Source: Halobacteriales archaeon QS_1_68_20
Lineage (GTDB): Archaea; Halobacteriota; Halobacteria; Halobacteriales; PXRE01
Reading direction: 5' to 3'
Length of the DNA: 37,585 bases
Assembly: GCA_003021085.1 (NCBI GenBank)
Contig: PXRE01000019.1
Location: forward strand, 1-37,585
Both the position numbers and the translations under genes were made by a program. Under the pieces are notes generated by a model. The model did no database searches and had not been told where the DNA came from. It saw only the letters and a list, made by a program, of their open reading frames with translations. Positions 31,887 through 37,585 of the stretch are shown here, in pieces (position 1 is the first letter of the stretch; every line of letters begins with the position of its first letter).

Positions 31887-32909
31887 TCAGATGGCGTCCA
31901 CGGCGTCGAGCAACTGGTCGTTCTCGTCCGGCCGGCGGACGGCAGACACCTGGACGTGGCTGTCCAGTCCCCGGAACGTCGTCACGTCGCGGACGGCCAC
32001 GCCCCTGTGGTATAACTGCTGGACGACGTCCTCGACCGGGCGGTCCCCGACGTCGACCAGGAGGAACGGTCCGTCCGAGGGGACGACATCGAAGTGCCGC
32101 GACAGCCCCTCGACGAGTCGTGGCTGCTCGGTCCGGATCCGCTCGCGGGTCCGCTCGACGAACTCCGACTGGCCCATGCAGAACTCCCCGACGTGGGCTG
32201 CCGGCGTCGAGAGGTTCCAGGTCCGGCGGGCGGTCTCGACGTCGTCCCCGAGGTCGCCGGTGGCGACGGCGAAGCCCATCCGCAACCCGGGCAGTCCGAA
32301 CAGGTTCGACAGCGAGCGCGCGACGACGACGCCCGGGAGACCGGCCATCGTCGGCCGGTCCAAGAACCCGACGAGGGACTCGTCGACCAGCAGAATCGTC
32401 CCGGCGTCGCGGCACCGCTCCGCGAACGCCCTGAGGCGGTCGCTCCGGTAGGCCTCCCCGGTCGCGTTGTTGGGGTTACAGAGGATGGCCATCGCGTACC
32501 CGTCGGGGTCGCGGTCCGGCAACTCCTCGTAGGGGACGAACTCTGGCGTCGCCCCCTGCAGGCGGACCTCGCGCTCGTACTCGGTGATGCTGGGGACCGG
32601 CACCAGCACGTCGTCGCCGGCCTCGACGGTGGCGTCGAGCGCGAGTCTGACGGCCGCGAGGCCGCCGGCGGTCGGGACGACGTCACGCGGTTCGCAGCCG
32701 ACGTACTCGCCGGCCGCCACGCGGAACTCGCAGTAGTCGTCCTGGGGGTACGACCGGGCGGAACTCAGGGCGGTCTGGTAGACGCGAGAGACGCCGTCCG
32801 GTCGATCGGGGTTCACGGGTTCGCTGAAGTCGAGTACGTGCCGTTCGGTAGCGGGATCGCCCTGTCCTCGACCGACCGAACGTCTTGCCTCGCCGTCCAT
32901 CGTACCCAT
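31887..32909 (-). CDS. Class I/II aminotransferase-fold protein (HisC/CobD-like) lacking the PLP lysine
   Basis: A 340-residue fold-type I PLP protein, closest in pattern to histidinol-phosphate aminotransferase or threonine-phosphate decarboxylase. Conserved parts: PTAGGLAAVRLAL (PLP phosphate loop), LCNPNNATGE, LLVDESLVGFLD and GLPGLRMGFA with its Arg. The motif normally SLSK-LFGLPGLR reads SLSNLFGLPGLR: residue 202 is Asn (AAC; 32304-32306), where the Schiff-base Lys (AAG) should be. As written it cannot form the internal aldimine, so it is inactive, regulatory or misread. ATG 32909 is preceded by an AT-rich TATA-like AAAAAATTATACG at about 33 nt. Confidence 0.75.
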   Translation of the reverse strand: MGTMDGEARRSVGRGQGDPATERHVLDFSEPVNPDRPDGVSRVYQTALSSARSYPQDDYCEFRVAAGEYVGCEPRDVVPTAGGLAAVRLALDATVEAGDDVLVPVPSITEYEREVRLQGATPEFVPYEELPDRDPDGYAMAILCNPNNATGEAYRSDRLRAFAERCRDAGTILLVDESLVGFLDRPTMAGLPGVVVARSLSNLFGLPGLRMGFAVATGDLGDDVETARRTWNLSTPAAHVGEFCMGQSEFVERTRERIRTEQPRLVEGLSRHFDVVPSDGPFLLVDVGDRPVEDVVQQLYHRGVAVRDVTTFRGLDSHVQVSAVRRPDENDQLLDAVDAI

Positions 32910-33076
32910 ACCACTGGTACCATAGGATCAACCACCGTATAATTTTTTCGTGATCATTCAAAATAGGGAAGACTTGCCGGAGTGCCGTCGAGTCGGTGCG
33001 AGGCCGTCAACCGTGCGCACCCCCGCCCGACCCGGAGATGGGAACGCTCAAGCCGACCGGGGTACGACCGCCGGCC

Positions 33077-33878
33077 GTGACCGACGAAGAGACGGCCACG
33101 GTCGAACTGCCGGCGTCCTGGACCGAGACCCGCTTCGAGCGGGGCACCTTCGGCCCCGACGACCGCCAGGGGGTTCGAGGCGGCGTTCGAGCGGGAAGAC
33201 GCGTCGCTGTCGGTTCTCCCCGTGCGGTACAGTCGATCCGACGGTCGCGAGCGGATCAGGGCGCTGACCGCGGAGTACCGGGCGACCCGGGACGACCTGG
33301 CCAGCGACCGGCACGTCCCGTCGACGACGGCGTTCGCCACCCGGGCGACGTTCTCCCCCTACGAACGCGAACACGAGACGGTCGTCTGCGTGGCCGCCGA
33401 CGCCGGGGACGCGCTGGCGGCCGCCGCCTGGCTCGCGGCCGAGAGCGAGGACGCACGGGACCTCGGCAGAAACGTCCGCCTGCACGCCGGCACGCGACCG
33501 GCCTCGGCGTCCGACCCGGTGCTGGCCGACGACGACGTACTGGCCGCGCTGTTCACCGAGGACGCCGAGCGGTGCCTGTTCACCGGGTCCGAGACGCGGA
33601 GCCACCGGATCGAGGTTCCCTACCGGTACGCCCCGCTCCTGGACGGCGTCGGGGAGACGGCCCGCGGTGTCCCCCGGTTCCCGTCGACCGTCCGCCGACT
33701 GGTCGGCGTCGTCTCCCACCGCGCCTGGACCGAGCGCGACCTCGACGGCGTGGGGTTCGACGCACCGCTGGAGCGAGTCTCGGCGGGGCAGTACCGACTC
33801 GACGAAGCCGCCGCGGACGCGCTGGCCGGCGCCGACGCCGGGAGACTCGCGCTCGCGCGACTCGGCGACGACGTGTAG
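33077..33878 (+). pseudogene. Unknown haloarchaeal protein with a +1 frameshift
   Basis: GTG 33077 begins VTDEETATVELPASWTETRF; a CTCAAG element about 27 nt upstream supports this start. In the GGGGG run at 33169-33173 the frame is lost; removing one G continues as GFEAAFEREDASLSVLPVRY and runs intact to 33878, 267 codons in all. No domain is recognised; it has acidic haloarchaeal composition and helices rich in Asp/Glu/Ala. The downstream frame has a GTG at 33222 that could produce a shortened protein of 218 residues. Pseudogene versus base-call error unresolved. Confidence 0.55.
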
Positions 33879-33961
33879 GACGGCGGGCGCTCCCGGATGG
33901 CGCCTGGTAGCGAGCGGGTGCCGGACCGGGACGCGACGATCACGGCGCCGCCGTCACCGTG

Positions 33962-34318
33962 CTATCGACGTCCGCGTCGGTCGGTGGCACCGCCCGCGCG
34001 GACGACCCAGTGCAACGCCCGGTAGACGACGAACGCCCCGGCGACGTAGAAGGCGGTCGTGACCGACGAGGAGACGGTCGTGAGCAGCGTCGCTACCCCC
34101 TACAGGCCGGCGAGCAGCAGTGCGGCCGTGCCGGCGGCGCGTGTCGAGGCGGACGAGTCGGCGTCCGGGTGCGCGTCGCTCACGAAGGCCGCGACGGGCG
34201 CGGCCCACGCGCGGTACCGCAACAGGTACCCCAGCGCCGCAAGCACCGCCCCGACGCCAAGCGTCCAGACGCTCCACGGCGAGGCCGTCGCGTGGGCGTC
34301 CTGTGATCGAACCGACAA
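33962..34318 (-). pseudogene. Membrane protein (DUF3784-like) with premature stop
   Basis: One frame of 119 codons interrupted by TAG at 34100-34102. Before it: WTLGVGAVLAALGYLLRYRAW and a helix ending TAALLLAGL; after it: GVATLLTTVSSSVTTAFYVAGAFVVYRALHW, clearly membrane-helical. The layout (short helix, loop with Asp-rich segment, paired helices) resembles DUF3784-type proteins. The start is unclear: only a TTG at 34318 is available in frame, just after a TATA-like AACGTTTTTGTC, so the start may also be damaged. Confidence 0.5.
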
Positions 34319-34343
34319 AAACGTTACCGTGGGGAGGCGACGC

Positions 34344-35505
34344 TCAGGCGTAACTCTCGGGAACGACCTCCCGGGGGTCCGGCGTCTCCCGGAGGCCCCG
34401 GATGACCTCTAGCGCACGGGCGACGTCCTCCTGGGTGATCACTCCGACCAGACCGCCGTCGCGTCCAGTGACGAGCAACGGAACGTCGCGGCCGCCGAAC
34501 GCGACCAGCGCCTCGAAGGCGTCGTCGGCCGGTGAAACTGTGGTCGGGTTCTCGTCCATCACGTCGGCCACGGTCCGGGTCTCGCGTTCGTCCGCCGGGA
34601 CGTTCCTGACGTCCGCAAGCGTGACGATGCTGACGACGCCACCCCCCTCGTCGACTACCGGGTAGACGGTGCGGCGCTTCTGGAGGATCATCTCGATCAA
34701 TCCCTGGACGGAGGTGTCGCTCCCGACGGCAGTGACGTCGGCGTTCATCAGGTCCGCGGCCGTGACCCCCCGAGCAGGTCCCGCAAGACGGTCGCCCGCG
34801 ACTCCGCCGACGCCGCGACGTAGACGAACAGCGCGATCAGGACCAACAGCGGGTTGCCGAAGACGCCGAGAAAGCCCATCAGGATGGCGAAGCCCTTGCC
34901 GACCGTCGCCGCGGTCTGGGTCGCCCGGGCGTAGGGCTGGTCGCGGGCCAACAGCGCCCGCAGGATGCGTCCGCCGTCCATGGGGAACGCCGGGAGCATG
35001 TTGAACACCGCGAGGACGACGTTGACCACCGCCAGGTACCCGAAGACGAACACGGTGACGAGGCCGGCGGGTACGGCGAGGAGTCCGAGGTAGAACGCCC
35101 CGCCCAGCACGACGCTCGTGACCGGGCCGGCGATAGCCACCCAGAACTCGACGTTCCAGTCCTCCGGGGGTTCTCCATGTGGACCATGCCGCCGAAGATC
35201 CACAACGTGATGGAGGAGATGGTGATGCCGTACCGCCGGGCCATCCAGGCGTGACCGAGTTCGTGGCCGAGGACGGACGCGAACAGGCCGACCGCACCCG
35301 CCGCGCCGATCAGAAGCGGCGTATCTCCCGACATCAGGGCGTCGACGTCCGGCCGGTGCGGCGAGATCCCAGCAATCACGTCGGCGTAGAGGCCGATCTG
35401 CTCGCCGCTGGCGATGAGCCACGCGATCACCGGGAGAAACAGCAGGACGGGGACGTTCAACCGGATGGGGATGCCCGTGATCCGTCCCACGTCGAGGTTC
35501 CACAT
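34344..35505 (-). pseudogene. Site-2 protease (M50) with C-terminal CBS pair, two frameshifts
   Basis: Starts WNLDVGRITGIPIRLNVPVLLFLPVIAW; zinc-protease motif VLGHELGHAWMARRYG (HExxH) is intact. In the GGGGG run at 35166-35170 (plus strand) one base is missing, breaking ENP-PEDWNVEFW; the M50 core then continues with FNMLPAFPMDGGRILRAL, which contains the second metal ligand Asp. At the CCCCCC run 34766-34771 another base is missing, separating VLRDLLGG from VTAADLMNADVTAVG, a CBS domain pair (VYPVVDEGGGVVSIVTLADV; LLVTGRDGGLVGVITQEDV). With both restored, 388 codons, normal for the family. A TATA-like CCTTTAGG sits 28 nt upstream of ATG 35505. Confidence 0.7.
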
Positions 35506-35568
35506 ACCCCGCCCGTCGACCCCCGCTCCTAAAGGGTTTGGTCCCCACCGGCAGTCCGACAACGCCGC

Positions 35569-36768
35569 CTACCGGATCACGTTGCCGTCGAGGTCCCGCG
35601 GGAAGTAGGTCAACTGGTCGGTACCGTCTTCGGTGATCGCCACCGTGTCCGAGTGTCGGTAGCCAGCGTCCCCGGTGTAGATGCCGGGTTCGATGGTGTA
35701 GACGTGGCCGGGCTTCATGACGGCGTCGTCGTCGTCCATCTCCGTGGCCTCCCGCGCAGTGTGGTCGGTCCAGCCCCCGTCGATGTACGGCGGTTCGTGG
35801 GCACCGAGGCCGATGTTGTGGCCGACGTGGTGCTGGGCGAAATCCGCGATGCCCTGCTCCTCGAAGTACTCCCGGACCTGGTCGTCGACGTAGCTGATCT
35901 CGACGTCCGGCCCCAGCGCCTCGATGGCGATTGTCTGGGCCTCCAGCATCAACTCGAAGTAGTGGACCTGCTCGTCGGACGGTTCGCCCACGACCATCGT
36001 CCGTTCCAGTTCCGAGCGGTACCCGTCGACGTTGGCCGTCGCCCCGCTGACGAGGACGTCGCCCTCCTCGAGCCGACGGTTGGCGGTGTGCCCGTGCGGC
36101 AAGGCCGTCTGGGGACCGCTGATGAACCCCGCGCCGACGGGGCCCTCGCCGCGGGTCCGGGCGACGTACCGGTCGCCCAGCGCGTCCAGCATCGCGCGTG
36201 ACGCCTCCATCGACGCGCGCTGGCTCACCGTCACCGGGTGGGCGCCCACCTCGGCGTAGTCGGCCAGGTACCGGTGGGCGAGGTTGGCCCACTTCGCGGA
36301 CTCGCGGATCAACTCCACCTCCGTCTCGGACTTCTCCCAGCGCATCCGCGCGACCCAGCCCTGGGACTTGACGTCGACGAACTCCGAGAGTTTCGGCCCC
36401 TCGTAGCCCATCACGCCCGGCGCGCCGTCGGCGTCCGCCAGCACCGACTCGGCGCCCAGGCCGTCGAGCATCCCCGCCACCGTCTCGATGGACCGGCCTT
36501 GCGGGTAGTCGAAGTAGTGGTGGACCGCGTCGATCCGGGGGTTGGGTTCGACGCGCTCGACTTCCAGCCGCGGGACCGTGATCGCGGCGCGCTCGGGCGT
36601 CAGCGCCAGCGCGACGGGGCGCTCGGTCTGGACGTGGTCGAAGCCGGTCAGGTACTCGATGCTCGTCGCGCCGAACCACACCGCGGCGTCGGCGTCGCTG
36701 GCGGCGAGTCGGTCCCGTACCGTGGCGAGGCGCGACTCGAACTCGGCGTCGGGAACGCGGGTAACCAT
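35569..36768 (-). CDS. M24 (Xaa-Pro peptidase/creatinase fold) protein with altered metal ligands
   Basis: A 399-residue pita-bread-fold protein. N-terminal creatinase_N domain (residues 1-140), then the M24 domain. The usual five metal ligands are Asp-Asp-His-Glu-Glu; here the first two are in GDVLVSGATANVDGYRSELERT, where Ser replaces the first Asp and Glu the second. His is present (HHVGHNIGLGAHEPP) and the fourth ligand Glu in YTIEPGIY, but the last reads RHSDTVAITEDG, with Ser for Glu. Such proteins may be non-peptidase hydrolases like creatinase. TATA-like CGCTTTTCTC about 29 nt upstream. Function unassigned; frame intact. Confidence 0.75.
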   Translation of the reverse strand: MVTRVPDAEFESRLATVRDRLAASDADAAVWFGATSIEYLTGFDHVQTERPVALALTPERAAITVPRLEVERVEPNPRIDAVHHYFDYPQGRSIETVAGMLDGLGAESVLADADGAPGVMGYEGPKLSEFVDVKSQGWVARMRWEKSETEVELIRESAKWANLAHRYLADYAEVGAHPVTVSQRASMEASRAMLDALGDRYVARTRGEGPVGAGFISGPQTALPHGHTANRRLEEGDVLVSGATANVDGYRSELERTMVVGEPSDEQVHYFELMLEAQTIAIEALGPDVEISYVDDQVREYFEEQGIADFAQHHVGHNIGLGAHEPPYIDGGWTDHTAREATEMDDDDAVMKPGHVYTIEPGIYTGDAGYRHSDTVAITEDGTDQLTYFPRDLDGNVIR

Positions 36769-36826
36769 GCATCGAACCAGGAGGTTCGGGGAGAAAAGCG
36801 TTCAGGAGGCGGTAACGGGCGGGCGG

Positions 36827-37585
36827 TTAGAGGTCGCGCTGGGCGATTTCGCGTTCGATGGACTGCTCGATGGCCTCGTAGGAGTTCTCCCAGACCGGTT
36901 GGCCGCCCACGGCGATGCCCAGCGGTTCCTCGAACTCGTACTCTTCGGCCTCTTCGATGTCGGAGTCGATGACGTAGCTCCGGCGGCGCTCCTTCCCGGC
37001 TTTGACGACCTCGTCGGGGTCGGAGTCGACCATGCTCGCGGCGATCTCGACGTCGCGGATGGAGTAGTCCGGGAAGTGATTTTCGAACAGACGGTCGTGG
37101 AACTCGCCCTGCGCAAGGATTCCTTGTTGTACCCGGACCTCCATCATCGCGCAGGGGAGAAACATCGACCATTTATTCTCTGGCTTCGGGAAGTGTTTGA
37201 GGATAATAGTAATGACTGGTTCTTCCCCAGTGTCGATATTCGAGGTATAGTACTCTCTAAGTCGATTGTACGTACGAGTCCAGAAGTTTTTTGACTCTTT
37301 TTGAGCGTAATCACAAAAGACCTCGACGTCTATTGGACCACTTCCAGTTCGGAGGACCAATGCTCCAGAATACGGATCCTTTGGACGCTCACGGAAGGTT
37401 TGAGTTTGGTACCCGGCTTCTGTTTGCGTTGGCGTCAACGTCGGAGAATCTGAGTTCGGTTTTTCGGTTGGTTGATTTTTCCAGACCGTTTCGACACATC
37501 CCGTTATTGAGCCTATACCAACAACCGCAGATGTTCCTATGAAGGCTCTTCGAGTAGACGGGACCAATTTTTTATTATTATCCAC
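36827..37585 (-). CDS. Tat lipoprotein with DsbA/thioredoxin-like fold, no CxxC
   Basis: A 252-residue protein starting at or beyond the window edge (GTG at 37585 may not be the true start). The leader STRRAFIGTSAVVGIGSITGC is a Tat-lipobox, then a Thr/Pro-rich linker. DsbA-like segments: IDVEVFCDYAQKESKNFW, ITIILKHFPKP and FHDRLFENHFPDYSIRD, then GIAVGGQPVWEN. The redox CxxC (normally in the first strand loop) is replaced by DYAQ, so thiol exchange is unlikely; it may be a chaperone. Base composition changes near 37140: about 40% GC on the N-terminal side, about 60% on the C-terminal side. Confidence 0.65.
   Translation of the reverse strand: MDNNKKLVPSTRRAFIGTSAVVGIGSITGCVETVWKNQPTEKPNSDSPTLTPTQTEAGYQTQTFRERPKDPYSGALVLRTGSGPIDVEVFCDYAQKESKNFWTRTYNRLREYYTSNIDTGEEPVITIILKHFPKPENKWSMFLPCAMMEVRVQQGILAQGEFHDRLFENHFPDYSIRDVEIAASMVDSDPDEVVKAGKERRRSYVIDSDIEEAEEYEFEEPLGIAVGGQPVWENSYEAIEQSIEREIAQRDL

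Noticed and set aside
19650..34318. Stop-codon recoding (for example pyrrolysine or Tyr suppressor) to explain in-frame TAG and TAA
   Set aside because: Both TAG and TAA occur, intact genes in the window end at normal stops, and single-base frameshifts occur as well, so decay or sequencing error explains the pattern better.
34748..36772. Very long 674-residue open frame on the minus strand
   Set aside because: It is an Arg/Gly-rich shadow of the M24 gene joined to the true M50 frame; only the last part (about 34748-35170) is real coding sequence.

Overview
The window is GC-rich chromosomal DNA (local GC about 65-70%) encoding acidic proteins. It carries archaeal markers: ribosomal protein L15e, the archaeal amidotransferase subunit GatD, a SAMP1-type ubiquitin-like modifier, Tat lipoproteins, and TATA boxes about 25-30 nt upstream of start codons, implying leaderless transcripts. 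Together these indicate an extremely halophilic archaeon (class Halobacteria). The genus cannot be fixed from sequence alone; Haloarculaceae-type content is plausible.

Layout. 1-1.4 kb: 3' part of a class II lanthipeptide synthetase (LanM) cut by the window edge. 1.4-10 kb: housekeeping and conserved haloarchaeal genes (SAM hydroxide adenosyltransferase, pyrF, YkgJ-type protein, phosphoribosyltransferase, rpl15e, a Vms1-like release factor with a DUF5802-type neighbour, a secreted coiled-coil protein). 10-16.6 kb: ArsR-type regulator, gatD with a GNAT acetyltransferase, and a divergent pair of Tat-exported proteins (a lipoprotein and a zinc phospholipase C/S1-P1-like enzyme). 16.6-20.9 kb: a decayed zone with a CBS-like membrane protein broken by two frameshifts, SAMP1, a 5'-truncated TrkA_C protein, a halolysin remnant without its protease core, and a 2-TM potassium channel with two in-frame stops. 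20.9-29.2 kb: uridine phosphorylase, ribose-1,5-bisphosphate isomerase, a PfkB sugar kinase and deoC, interspersed with a DUF63 membrane protein, regulators and a bifunctional nuclease; the nucleoside genes fit nucleoside breakdown through ribose-1-phosphate and ribose-1,5-bisphosphate. 29.2-37.6 kb: small proteins, tRNA-Leu(TAA) with a duplicated 3' end, sfsA, a PLP-fold enzyme lacking its catalytic lysine, three more broken genes (one an M50 protease-CBS fusion), an M24 peptidase-fold protein, and a thioredoxin-fold lipoprotein whose base composition changes sharply mid-gene.

Two things stand out beyond the genes. First, a family of GC-rich intergenic repeats (six copies, at about 3.2, 4.7, 7.6, 11.0, 21.7 and 28.0 kb) shares a terminal motif around CAGAAAGCCCCCGCG; one copy has that motif inverted at both ends. 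Second, at least seven genes carry frameshifts or premature stops, most frameshifts lying in G or C runs, so either pseudogenisation or uncorrected sequencing error must be settled from raw reads. No CRISPR array, rRNA operon, transposase or complete integrated element was seen.
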